NCBI GenBank assembly: GCA_028287205.1
Contig: JAQBQC010000219.1
Coordinates: forward strand, 1 to 14,589
DNA: 14,589 nucleotides
DNA from: Gemmatimonadota bacterium
GTDB taxonomy: Bacteria; Gemmatimonadota; Gemmatimonadetes; Gemmatimonadales; Gemmatimonadaceae
Direction of reading: 5' to 3'
Below are positions 8,049 through 14,589 of the stretch, piece by piece (position 1 is the first letter of the stretch; each line of letters begins with the position of its first letter). The notes under the pieces were generated by a model that was given only the letters and a program-made list of their open reading frames with translations, searched no databases and was not told where the DNA came from. Both the position numbers and the translations under genes were made by a program.

Positions 8049-8609
8049 ATGATCCATTCCATCGATCTGGCCGACCACCGCATGGTCGCGATGAGCCGCT
8101 CCACGCTCGCCGCGCTCCGCTCGATCCTCTTCCGCGACGCGGGCCCCGCGGCCGCGGGAGCCCTTCAGGAAGCCGGATACGCCGGCGGCGAAGCCGTCTA
8201 CCAGTCGTTTCGCGAGTGGCTCCGCAAACAGGGCAAGGCGGCGCCTGAGGACCTCGAGGTGGGCGAGTTCCAGCGCAAGGCGTCGACGTACTTCCGCGAG
8301 GCGGGGTGGGGATCGATCACCGTGGGCTCGATGGGCGAGGCGCTCGCGACCGTCGACTCCGCGGACTGGGGCGAATCCGAGCCGGGCGCGAATCTCGACC
8401 AGCCGGGCTGCCACATCACGACGGGGCTGTTCGCGGACTTCTTCGGACGTCTGTCGGACGTGCCGCTTGCAGTGCTCGAGGTCGAGTGCCGCTCCGCGGG
8501 CCACCAGCGCTGCCGCTTCCTGCTCGGCAACTCCGACGTGATGCGCTTCGTGTACGACGAAATGGAGAAGGGGCGCAGCTACACGGACGCCGTCGCAGCC
8601 GTCGCGTAG
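8049..8609 (+). CDS. V4R-domain protein (putative small-molecule sensor)
   Basis: This 186-residue protein has a helical N-terminal half and a C-terminal V4R ('4-vinyl reductase') domain at about 95-160. The diagnostic features are PGCHITTGLFADFFG (119-133), EVECRSAGHQRC (144-155) and Cys121, Cys147 and Cys155. V4R domains are known in the chlorophyll-related protein BchJ and as ligand-binding parts of regulators such as XylR/DmpR. Here it stands alone without an output domain, so a binding or sensing role is more likely than catalysis; the ligand is unknown. It starts 8 bases after ligA, which implies co-transcription, and has no Shine-Dalgarno, so translation may be coupled. MVAMSRS (residue 12 or 15) are alternative starts. 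Confidence 0.8.
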   Translation: MIHSIDLADHRMVAMSRSTLAALRSILFRDAGPAAAGALQEAGYAGGEAVYQSFREWLRKQGKAAPEDLEVGEFQRKASTYFREAGWGSITVGSMGEALATVDSADWGESEPGANLDQPGCHITTGLFADFFGRLSDVPLAVLEVECRSAGHQRCRFLLGNSDVMRFVYDEMEKGRSYTDAVAAVA

Positions 8610-8628
8610 CGGCTCGACAGATCACGGC

Positions 8629-8657
8629 TTGACGGCGCCCCGCGGCGCCTATATATA
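8629..8657 (+). promoter_or_regulatory. Sigma-70 type promoter of padR-permease operon
   Basis: A -35 box TTGACG (8629-8634) and a -10 box TATATA (8652-8657) are separated by exactly 17 bases. Transcription would start near 8664, inside the palindrome that follows. The spacer holds GGCGCC-CCGC-GGCGCC (8634-8649), a short hairpin that may also end the ligA-V4R transcript. Confidence 0.7.
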
Positions 8658-8696
8658 CCGATAGTCTATAAACACAACGTTTATACTTTCTATCGG
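8658..8696. promoter_or_regulatory. Nested palindrome, probable PadR operator
   Basis: The outer arms CCGATAG (8658-8664) and CTATCGG (8690-8696) are perfect. The inner arms TATAAAC (8667-8673) and GTTTATA (8679-8685) are also perfect, around a 5-base centre. It lies directly after the -10 box and ends three bases before the padR ATG (8700). It is strikingly AT-rich for this DNA. PadR proteins commonly bind inverted repeats at their own promoters, so autorepression is the natural inference. The same structure in RNA would sit at the 5' end of the transcript. Confidence 0.7.
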
Positions 8697-8699
8697 CCC

Positions 8700-9062
8700 A
8701 TGCCCGAAAATTCCGCGGCCAGCGACATCCTCCGTTTCCGGCAGGACGCCTTTTACATCCTGCTCGTGCTGCTGCACGGAGAGCGGCACGGCTACGCGAT
8801 CATGCGCGAAGCGCGCGAGCGATCGGGCGGAAGCGTCGTACTCCAGGCAGGCGCGTTGTACAGGCTTCTGCGCCGGATGCTCGACGACGGCCTGGTCGTC
8901 GAATCACAGCGCCGTCCGGCCGCCGATGCGGACGACGAGCGCCGCCGCTACTACCGTGTGACGCCCCTTGGCCGTCGCGCGATCGCGGCCGAAGCGGAAC
9001 GCATGGCAGCGCTGGCAGCGGCCGCCCGAGCGGCGCTGCGCGAAGGGCCGGCGCTCGCCTGA
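8700..9062 (+). CDS. PadR-family transcriptional repressor
   Basis: This 120-residue protein has the PadR winged helix: ILLVLLHGERHGYAIM (17-32), VVLQAGALYRLLRRMLDDGLV (recognition helix and turn) and the wing RRYYRVTPLGRRAIAAE. A short C-terminal helix rich in Ala and Arg should dimerise it, as in the short (PadR-s1) class. The stop codon overlaps the permease start by one base (TGATG), so the two are translated together. PadR next to ADOP permeases is a recurrent pair in Acidobacteria and Gemmatimonadota, where the regulator probably controls the transporter. The inducing ligand is not readable from sequence. A palindrome over the start of transcription supports self-control. Confidence 0.93.
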   Translation: MPENSAASDILRFRQDAFYILLVLLHGERHGYAIMREARERSGGSVVLQAGALYRLLRRMLDDGLVVESQRRPAADADDERRRYYRVTPLGRRAIAAEAERMAALAAAARAALREGPALA

Positions 9063-11812
9063 TGGCGGATTTTCGCGTTCCACCACTGAATGCCGGGGAG
9101 CGGCTCTATCGCGTGCTCCTCCATCTGTACCCGCCGCGATTCCGGCGCGCGTTCGATCGAGATCTCATCGAGGCCTTTCGCGACCAGCGACGCGAGGCAT
9201 CCGAGCACCGCACGCCGCAGATCGTGTTCGCCTTCATGGTCGTGCACGACCTGCTGACGCAGGCGCTCGCGGAGCGCGTGTCGTCCATGTGGTCGATACT
9301 CCGCAAACGCCGCATCACCGACGGAGAGGAGCCCTTGATGTCCGGATCCCAACGCGCAATGCGTCTCGCGGAGCTGCGCTATGCAGCACGGCGGCTCCTG
9401 CGCGCGCCGAGCTTCACCGTCACCACCGTGTTCGTTTTGGCGCTCGGAGTCGGAGCAACGACAGCTGTCTTCAGCGTCGTCAATGGCGTGCTGCTGCGGC
9501 CGTTGCCCTACGCGGATCCCGGCAGATTGGTGGCGCTCACGCACACGATCGAGTTGTCCGGCGTTCCAGAGGCGGATCAATCCGAAGCGAGCGTGTTGTT
9601 TTATCAGGAGCACGCGAAGGCATTCACCGGTATCGGTGCGTGGCGCGATCAGGCCGTCAATCTGGAACTGGTGGACGGCCAGGCAGGCGCCGCCGAGCGC
9701 GTCGAGGCGGCCGCGGTCACGTCCAACTTGTTCGAGGTGTTGGGCATCCCACCTCTCCTCGGACGTGATTTCCGCGCTGGAGAGGATCGCGTTGGCGCTG
9801 CACCGGTGGTGATGCTGTCCTACGGGTTCTGGCAGCGCCACTTCAGTGGCGCACGGTCGGTTCTCGGGAAGCGCATCGTGGCGAATGGAATCTCCCGCGA
9901 GATCGTCGGTGTCATGCCGCAGAGCTTCGTGTTTCCCCGCTCGGCACCGGAGCTGTGGACGCCGCTGCCACTCGACCCGGCCACGGCGAGCGCCGGCAGC
10001 TTCAACTATCGCGGGATCGGACGGCTGCGCAGCGACGCGACGACAGCGAGTGCGCGCGCCGATCTCGATCGAGTGCTGCCGGGATTGCTCGACGAATTTC
10101 CAGGCGGCATCCCGCGCGCGATGTGGGATCAGGCGCACGTGCGACCGGTAGTCACGCCGCTGCTGGATTCGATCGTGGGAAATGTGTCGTCGCTCCTCTG
10201 GATTCTGCTCGGCAGCGTCGGCCTCGTCCTCCTGATCGCGTGCGCGAACGTGGCCAACCTCTTCCTCGTGCGTGGCGAGGCCCGCCAGCTCGAGCTCGCC
10301 GTGCGGGGCGCGCTGGGATCCGGCATCGCCGGCATCGTCGCGCAATGTCTGAGCGAGTCGTTGGTCCTCGCGGCGGCAGGAGGCGTGATCGGCGTGCTGT
10401 TCGCGGTTGTTGGGGTGTCGTGGGCAGCCGGCTGGGCCGACAAGATGAGCGTGCCCCGCCTCGAGCAGGTGTCGGTCGACGGCCGAGTGCTCGCCTTCGC
10501 ACTGGCAGTGTGCGCGGTTAGCACTCTGCTGGTGAGCCTGATTCCACTCTTGCGTGCCCGCCGTGTGCCGATCGCGATGGTGCTCCGCGAATCGGGACGC
10601 GGCTCGACGGCTGGCGCCGAGCGACAGAGGACCAGAAGCGCGTTGGTCGTGGCGCAGGTAGCGCTCGCGCTGGTGCTCGTCGCGGGCTCGGGTTTGCTCG
10701 CGCGCAGCTTCACGCGACTCCGCAACGTCCAACCCGGATTCGATGGCCGCAACGTGGCCGTGACGCGGCTGGCCCTGTCCACGACGACCTATCCGAGCGG
10801 CCCGGAGCGCGTGTTGTTCTACGGGCGCTTGCTCGACCAGGTGCGCGCATTGCCCGGCGTGCACGAGGCGACGATCAGCGATTGGGTGCCTCTGACGACC
10901 GATCACAACGACGTCGTCGTGACCGTGGAAGACCATCCGCTGCCGCCGGATGCGCTGCCCGCGGATCATTACACGGTCACAGTCGATCCGAACTACTTCA
11001 AGACGATGGGTATTCCGCTGCTCGCGGGACGAGCGCACGAGTCACCGTACCGAGGGCGCCGATCCCTGGACGTGGTCGTCAGCAAGGCGTTCGCGGAACG
11101 CTACTGGCCCGGCAAGGGAGCGCTCGGCAAGAACATTCGACCCGCACTGACGGGTCCGTGGTTCGCGATTGTGGGAGTGGTTGGAAACGTTCACTACGAG
11201 GCGCTGAACAAGCCTGCGGAAGACGCGATCTACCTGCCTCTGCTGCCTGCGGACTCCGATGGTGCGTACACCCCCACTTTCGTCGCGCTTCTCGTACGAA
11301 CCGAGGGGAGTCAGGATGTCGCGCTGCCGATACGAAACATCGTGCATGCGCTCGACCCTGCCGTGCCCACCTATGGCGAGCAATCGCTCTCGAGCATCGT
11401 CTCCGCGTCGTCCTCGCGCGCGCGAGTGACGGTGCTGCTCCTCGTCATCGCCAGCACGCTCGCGCTCATTCTCGGCGCGGTCGGACTCTATGGCGTGCTC
11501 GCCTACGGTGTGAGCCTGCGGCAGCGTGAGATCGGCGTGCGCATCGTGCTCGGCGCACCGCCAGCCCAGGTGAGTTGGATGGTATCCCGGCAAGCGCTCG
11601 GGCTGGCGCTGGCGGGGATCGTCATCGGCATCGGGTTCGCCCTTGGGGCAACTCGGCTGCTCAGCGGGCTGCTCTACGACGTCAGTCCAACTGATCCGCT
11701 GACATTGGGGGCGACGTGCATCGGGCTGCTGGCCATGGCTGGGCTGGCGAGCTGGATCCCCGCAAGGAGAGCGGCGGCGGTCGATCCTGCAGAGGCACTT
11801 CGCAGTACGTGA
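9062..11812 (+). CDS. ADOP-type FtsX/MacB-like permease (orphan ABC transporter permease)
   Basis: The 916 residues form a duplicated FtsX permease. A soluble N-terminal part (1-92, with GERLYRVLLHLYPPRFRRAF) is typical of ADOP proteins. TM1 lies at about 118-145, a periplasmic MacB_PCD-type domain follows, and the first FtsX block starts near 376 (LLWILLGSVGLVLLIACANVANL). Then come TM1 of the second half (near 523), a second periplasmic domain, and the second FtsX block from about 789, ending in WIPARRAAAVDPAEALRST. Such permeases belong to the MacB/LolCDE-like group that moves peptides, lipids or lipoproteins or does mechanical work across the envelope with a separate ATPase. No ATPase gene is adjacent, hence 'orphan'. 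An internal ATG at 9338 (residue 93) has a much better ribosome binding site than the first ATG. The substrate is unknown. Confidence 0.93.
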   Translation: MADFRVPPLNAGERLYRVLLHLYPPRFRRAFDRDLIEAFRDQRREASEHRTPQIVFAFMVVHDLLTQALAERVSSMWSILRKRRITDGEEPLMSGSQRAMRLAELRYAARRLLRAPSFTVTTVFVLALGVGATTAVFSVVNGVLLRPLPYADPGRLVALTHTIELSGVPEADQSEASVLFYQEHAKAFTGIGAWRDQAVNLELVDGQAGAAERVEAAAVTSNLFEVLGIPPLLGRDFRAGEDRVGAAPVVMLSYGFWQRHFSGARSVLGKRIVANGISREIVGVMPQSFVFPRSAPELWTPLPLDPATASAGSFNYRGIGRLRSDATTASARADLDRVLPGLLDEFPGGIPRAMWDQAHVRPVVTPLLDSIVGNVSSLLWILLGSVGLVLLIACANVANLFLVRGEARQLELAVRGALGSGIAGIVAQCLSESLVLAAAGGVIGVLFAVVGVSWAAGWADKMSVPRLEQVSVDGRVLAFALAVCAVSTLLVSLIPLLRARRVPIAMVLRESGRGSTAGAERQRTRSALVVAQVALALVLVAGSGLLARSFTRLRNVQPGFDGRNVAVTRLALSTTTYPSGPERVLFYGRLLDQVRALPGVHEATISDWVPLTTDHNDVVVTVEDHPLPPDALPADHYTVTVDPNYFKTMGIPLLAGRAHESPYRGRRSLDVVVSKAFAERYWPGKGALGKNIRPALTGPWFAIVGVVGNVHYEALNKPAEDAIYLPLLPADSDGAYTPTFVALLVRTEGSQDVALPIRNIVHALDPAVPTYGEQSLSSIVSASSSRARVTVLLLVIASTLALILGAVGLYGVLAYGVSLRQREIGVRIVLGAPPAQVSWMVSRQALGLALAGIVIGIGFALGATRLLSGLLYDVSPTDPLTLGATCIGLLAMAGLASWIPARRAAAVDPAEALRST
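9324..9340 (+). promoter_or_regulatory. Internal ribosome binding site and ATG inside the permease gene
   Basis: GAGAGGAG (9324-9331) lies six bases before an in-frame ATG (9338-9340), which is residue 93 of the long form. It sits exactly at the boundary between the soluble N-terminal segment and the permease core, so a shorter 824-residue product could be made. It may equally be a chance result of coding for DGEEPLM. Confidence 0.4.
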
Positions 11813-11855
11813 GGGCGGACGTTCAGCTCGGCCCCGCGCGCCTCATTCTCAAGCG

Positions 11856-12338
11856 CTAGCCGCCCAGATTGACCTCATGATCCCACGGGAGCACGATCGT
11901 GCTCTCCGTCTCCAGCCCGGCAAAATCCGGCTGGTAGGATCCGGTACGAAAGCCCACCGCCGTGCGCACGTCCGACGCGCCCGCGTTCACGATCGCGGCG
12001 ACGGCGAGGCGCAGCGTCGAGCCGGTGTCGCACGTTTCATCGACGAGTAGCACGCGCCGGTCGCGCACATCGGTCGGCACGCTTCCGAACACGCTCGGTG
12101 TCTCCCGAATTGCCTCGGCTTGGTAGCGCCGGCTCACGATGATCGAGTGGAAGGGCTTGTCGAGAATCGCCGCGATCACTGCACCGGGCACCACGCCCGC
12201 GGTTGCGATGCCGACCACCAACTCGGGGTTGTAGCCCCGTGCAACCTTGAGTGCGAGCGCGCGCGACATTTCGCCGAACAGCGGCCAGTCTACTTCGAGC
12301 ACGCCGCGTGAGCGATCGATCACCTGGCGTCGTGGCAT
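11856..12338 (-). CDS. Gpt-like purine phosphoribosyltransferase
   Basis: This type I phosphoribosyltransferase (160 residues) transfers ribose 5-phosphate from PRPP to a base, probably xanthine, guanine or hypoxanthine. The PRPP loop is RRVLLVDETCDTGSTL (94-109), with D100-E101 where most relatives have Asp-Asp. NPELVVGIATAGVVPGAVIA (37-56) is the diphosphate-binding region, and the terminal VLPWDHEV resembles the base-stacking Trp region of Gpt. The start at 12338 (MPRRQVIDR) is preferred to an ATG 27 bases upstream because AGGAGA (12347-12342) precedes it by the right distance. The DET variant makes substrate assignment less certain; some related proteins are regulatory. The gene converges on the permease 43 bases away and diverges from the TPR-ParA operon. 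Confidence 0.85.
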   Translation of the reverse strand: MPRRQVIDRSRGVLEVDWPLFGEMSRALALKVARGYNPELVVGIATAGVVPGAVIAAILDKPFHSIIVSRRYQAEAIRETPSVFGSVPTDVRDRRVLLVDETCDTGSTLRLAVAAIVNAGASDVRTAVGFRTGSYQPDFAGLETESTIVLPWDHEVNLGG

Positions 12339-12466
12339 TGCTCTCCTGAGAAGCGGTCGCGGCACTTTTCTTCCATTGTTCGGAAGCTACCCCGGAGGCT
12401 GCGATGACAACAGCATGGTTGCTGCCCCGTGACGTAGACGATAACTTTTTCTCCGCTCGCAGAGGG

Positions 12467-12482
12467 CTCCCCGCACGGGGAG
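12467..12482 (+). promoter_or_regulatory. Hairpin containing the ribosome binding site of the TPR gene
   Basis: CTCCCCG (12467-12473) and CGGGGAG (12476-12482) form a perfect inverted repeat with a 2-base centre, ending directly at the ATG (12483). The only purine-rich site, CGGGGAG, is inside it and abuts the start codon, closer than a usual Shine-Dalgarno. It may be a DNA operator or a translational brake. A weak -35 TTGCTG (12419) lies upstream without a good -10. Confidence 0.4.
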
Positions 12483-12983
12483 ATGTCGTCTGCGCATCCG
12501 CCCATCCCGACCTCGGCCTCCAAACGCATGTCCTGGTGGCGCCGGCTCACCGGCGGTAATGCCCACGCTGCGCCCAAGCCGCAGCGGCTGGACTATCTGA
12601 GCGAAGCGCTCGCGCTCGAGCGCCAGGGCGATTACGACGCTGCGCTCACCTCGTACCGTCTCGCTCTGCGCGACAGGCCGAGCGATCCGCGCATCCTCCA
12701 GAACATGGCTATCGCGTTCTCGAAAACCGGACGGCTCGAGGACGCCTTGCGCTGCTATCGCCGCGCGCTCGATCTCGATCCCGAGTTGAGCGGTGCACAC
12801 TACGGACTCGCGTTCCTGCTGCTCAAGCGTGGCGATGCGACCGGTGCGGAGGAACATCTTTCGGCGTTTCTCGCGCATGCGCCGAGGAGTGCTGAAGCGG
12901 AGCGATGGGTCGCGCACGCGCGAGTCGCACTCGAGCAGCTCCGATCCGGCACCGGTGCCACGCCCCTCGGAGAGCCGGAATAG
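12483..12983 (+). CDS. TPR protein, first gene of a ParA operon
   Basis: The 166 residues start with a polar, basic segment (1-34, including KRMSWWRRL). Three consecutive TPR units follow, at about 35-69 (GDYDAALTSYRLALRDRPSDP), 70-103 (GRLEDALRCYRRALDLDPEL) and 104-137 (GDATGAEEHLSAFLAHAPRSA), then a capping helix and a Gly/Pro tail. There is no signal peptide, so it is probably cytosolic, and the WW-basic patch could touch the membrane. TPRs bind protein partners. The ParA gene starts three bases after the stop, so ParA is the obvious candidate partner (inference). The ATG at residue 16 is an alternative start. Confidence 0.85.
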   Translation: MSSAHPPIPTSASKRMSWWRRLTGGNAHAAPKPQRLDYLSEALALERQGDYDAALTSYRLALRDRPSDPRILQNMAIAFSKTGRLEDALRCYRRALDLDPELSGAHYGLAFLLLKRGDATGAEEHLSAFLAHAPRSAEAERWVAHARVALEQLRSGTGATPLGEPE

Positions 12984-12986
12984 CGC

Positions 12987-13772
12987 GTGGGACATGTCCT
13001 CGCCATCGTCAGCCAGAAGGGCGGCGTCGGCAAGACCACCACAGCGGTGAACCTGGCGGCCGCGTTTGCACGCCGCGGGCTGAAGACGCTGCTCATCGAT
13101 ACGGACCCGCAGGGCGCGGTGCGCTACGGCGTGGGACTCCGGCGCGGTGAAGCTCCGTACGGCATCTCGGACTTCCTGAGCGGCGCGCGGCCGCTGCGCG
13201 AAGTGATTCTCCCCACCGCGCTCCCCTGGCTCCGCGTGATTCTCGCGGGCAGCGTGAGCACCGAAAGCAGTCACATCGAGTTCCACCATCGCTTCGAGTC
13301 GAGCACGCTGTTGCGCGACATGATCGCAATCGCGCGCGAGCGCTGCGAGGTGGTGATCGTCGACACGCCGCCGGGACTGGGCGCGATCCCGCGACGCGTG
13401 CTCGAGCTCAGCCAGCACGTGATCATCCCGCTCCAGTGCGAGCCCCTCGCGCTGCAGACCACGCCGCAGATGCTGCGCGGCATTCAGGAGATCGCGGCAA
13501 CGAACGAGGAGCTCACGCTTGACGGCATCGTGCTCACCATGTACGACCCCGCGAGCCTCGGATGCCAGCGCGTCACCGAGTATCTGCGCGCGAATCTGCC
13601 GCGCGACATGGTGTTCGACATCGTCGTACCGCGCAGCGCAGCGGCGTCCGAGGCGTTCGCAGCGGGACAGCCCGTGGTGCTTCGTGATCCCGCGGATCCC
13701 GCGTCGCAGGCATTCGTGAACCTCGCGACGCTGCTCGCCGAGCGATTTGCGACAGCGGACGTAGAGCCATGA
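12987..13772 (+). CDS. ParA/MinD-family ATPase (orphan, no ParB)
   Basis: This 261-residue deviant Walker A ATPase has [14 protein letters not shown] (11-24) with both the signature Lys11 and catalytic Lys16, the switch LLIDTDPQG (35-43) and Walker [12 protein letters not shown]. ParA-type ATPases dimerise with ATP and position DNA, protein clusters or membrane machines. The start is GTG (12987), because the reading [13 protein letters not shown] begins at the family-typical place just before the P-loop and no ATG fits. There is no parB or parS-like site, and the neighbours are a TPR protein and a lipoprotein. This argues against plasmid or chromosome partition and for positioning of a cell-envelope structure. 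The lipoprotein gene overlaps its stop by four bases (ATGA). Confidence 0.93.
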   Translation: MGHVLAIVSQKGGVGKTTTAVNLAAAFARRGLKTLLIDTDPQGAVRYGVGLRRGEAPYGISDFLSGARPLREVILPTALPWLRVILAGSVSTESSHIEFHHRFESSTLLRDMIAIARERCEVVIVDTPPGLGAIPRRVLELSQHVIIPLQCEPLALQTTPQMLRGIQEIAATNEELTLDGIVLTMYDPASLGCQRVTEYLRANLPRDMVFDIVVPRSAAASEAFAAGQPVVLRDPADPASQAFVNLATLLAERFATADVEP

Positions 13773-14542
13773 ACATCAGGGGTGCCTGGGGTGTGGTGAC
13801 AATGCTGCTGCTGGGCGCCGCGGGAATCTCGTGTGGCAAGACCAATACGGGTCCGGACGTGCCCGTCTCAATCGAGTTCAAGCACCCGCAGCTGCAGTCG
13901 ATGCTGGTCAACGACCAGCTGCACGACACACTCGGCAACATCGACTCGCTGCAGGCGATCGTCTTCAACTCGTCGGGCGACACGATTCACGGAGCGGTCA
14001 TCCGGTACGTACATGCGGACACGACGCATGTCGTGAACATCGACTCGATCACGGGGCACGTCATGGCATTGGACACGGGAGCCGCGCGCGTGGTGGCGCA
14101 GACAGCCACGCTGCAGTCGCCCCCGGAGACGCTGTTCGTGGTGCAGACGCCGACGGTGTTCACCAACTCCACTCCGCTCGAGGACACACTCGTCTTTCGT
14201 CCGGTGCGCACGGATACGCTGTTCCCGCTGTCGGTGGTGCTCAAGGCGGGAACGAATCCCATCAATCACTACCGGATCGAGTATCGCTTCGTGTATCCCG
14301 CGGCGCTCAATACCCCGGACACGACGCAGATACTGCTCACGGATGCGAACCGGCACTTCTCTCTCGTGGACACGACGGGATCGACCGCTGTCCCCGGCGC
14401 AGCCACGCGCTATCTTCACATCACGCCCTTCACCCACTTCACGACGGATACGGTCGTGGTGGAAGCGCGCGCGTTCTTTCCGAACCATACGCCGGTACCC
14501 GGAAGCCCGTTGCGATTCAAGGTGCTCGTCCAAATTCAATAG
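13769..14542 (+). CDS. Predicted lipoprotein with bacterial Ig-like (BIG2-type) domain
   Basis: In this 257-residue protein a hydrophobic N-terminal segment (7-21) ends in GISC, with Cys22 followed by GKTNTG. This fits a lipoprotein signal, although -3 is Gly rather than the preferred Leu. The remainder is beta-rich and full of Thr and Asp. The first domain (about 32-115, with [22 protein letters not shown] and [21 protein letters not shown]) has the pattern of BIG2 Ig-like folds, and a second beta domain follows (about 125-257). It is expected at the cell surface or in the periplasm, anchored by lipid. ATGA overlap with ParA indicates coupled translation. I recognise no specific orthologue. 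Confidence 0.8.
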   Translation: MNIRGAWGVVTMLLLGAAGISCGKTNTGPDVPVSIEFKHPQLQSMLVNDQLHDTLGNIDSLQAIVFNSSGDTIHGAVIRYVHADTTHVVNIDSITGHVMALDTGAARVVAQTATLQSPPETLFVVQTPTVFTNSTPLEDTLVFRPVRTDTLFPLSVVLKAGTNPINHYRIEYRFVYPAALNTPDTTQILLTDANRHFSLVDTTGSTAVPGAATRYLHITPFTHFTTDTVVVEARAFFPNHTPVPGSPLRFKVLVQIQ

Positions 14543-14548
14543 GGCGGT

Positions 14549-14589
14549 ATGCCGCAACATCCCGCGACGCTTTCCCAGCTGGTCGTCGA
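14549..14589 (+). CDS. Start of a further operon gene, cut by the window edge
   Basis: An ATG six bases after the lipoprotein stop follows AGGGCGG (14541-14547), a possible ribosome binding site very close to it. Thirteen codons are visible (MPQHPATLSQLVV) and stay open to the edge. They are too few to identify the protein. Spacing shows it belongs to the TPR-ParA-lipoprotein operon. Confidence 0.6.
   Translation, partial: MPQHPATLSQLVV

Noticed and set aside
8049..8609. Bacteriochlorophyll 4-vinyl reductase (BchJ) and hence photosynthesis genes
   Set aside because: Only the V4R fold is shared. No pigment or reaction-centre genes are nearby, and the neighbour is ligA.
8951..11038. 695-codon minus-strand open frame opposite the permease
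   Set aside because: Low-complexity Arg/His/Gln composition and no domain; the plus strand carries a convincing FtsX permease with correct membrane segments.
12987..13772. Plasmid partition module
   Set aside because: No parB, parS-like repeats, replication gene or plasmid features; neighbours are a TPR protein and a lipoprotein on ordinary chromosome.

Overview
The window is high-GC bacterial chromosome (visually about two-thirds G+C, with codon third positions mostly G or C). A PadR regulator directly coupled to a very long 'ADOP' type FtsX/MacB permease, many short TPR and lipoprotein genes, and the style of the NAD+-dependent ligase together suggest Gemmatimonadota or a related Acidobacteria-like soil lineage. 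This placement rests on gene style only; no database search was possible. No phage, plasmid, insertion sequence, rRNA, tRNA or CRISPR was seen.

Layout from left to right. A strong bidirectional-looking terminator (34-75) is followed by a possible decayed minus-strand gene end and a 68-residue one-helix membrane protein (266-472). A pyrimidine-nucleoside/thymidine phosphorylase lies on the minus strand (564-1901). It diverges from an exported TPR protein (2022-2795) that resembles the eukaryotic RMDN family. A minus-strand YtxH-type membrane protein follows (2845-3267). Next comes a tightly overlapping signalling operon on the plus strand: a DivK-like single-domain receiver (3495-3884), a PleD-like receiver-GGDEF diguanylate cyclase (3874-4866) and a GAF-domain protein (4814-5620). 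A 389-base gap then holds three copies of an approximately 72-75 bp TCCGTT-rich repeat in plus/minus/plus order. After it come ligA (6010-8040) and, eight bases later, a V4R-domain protein (8049-8609).

The next unit is padR plus the ADOP permease (8700-11812). It is preceded by a recognisable sigma-70 type promoter with a nested AT-rich palindrome over the predicted start of transcription, so autorepression is a reasonable guess. A Gpt-like phosphoribosyltransferase is on the minus strand (11856-12338), starting at an internal ATG behind a good ribosome binding site. Diverging from it is an operon of a TPR protein, a ParA-type ATPase with no ParB, a predicted lipoprotein, and the first 13 codons of another gene that runs off the right edge.

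The parts most worth following up are the three-copy intergenic repeat before ligA, the RMDN-like exported protein, the orphan ParA operon with its TPR and lipoprotein partners, the PadR promoter-operator, and a possible second (internal) start in the ADOP permease. The other genes look like ordinary housekeeping or accessory functions.
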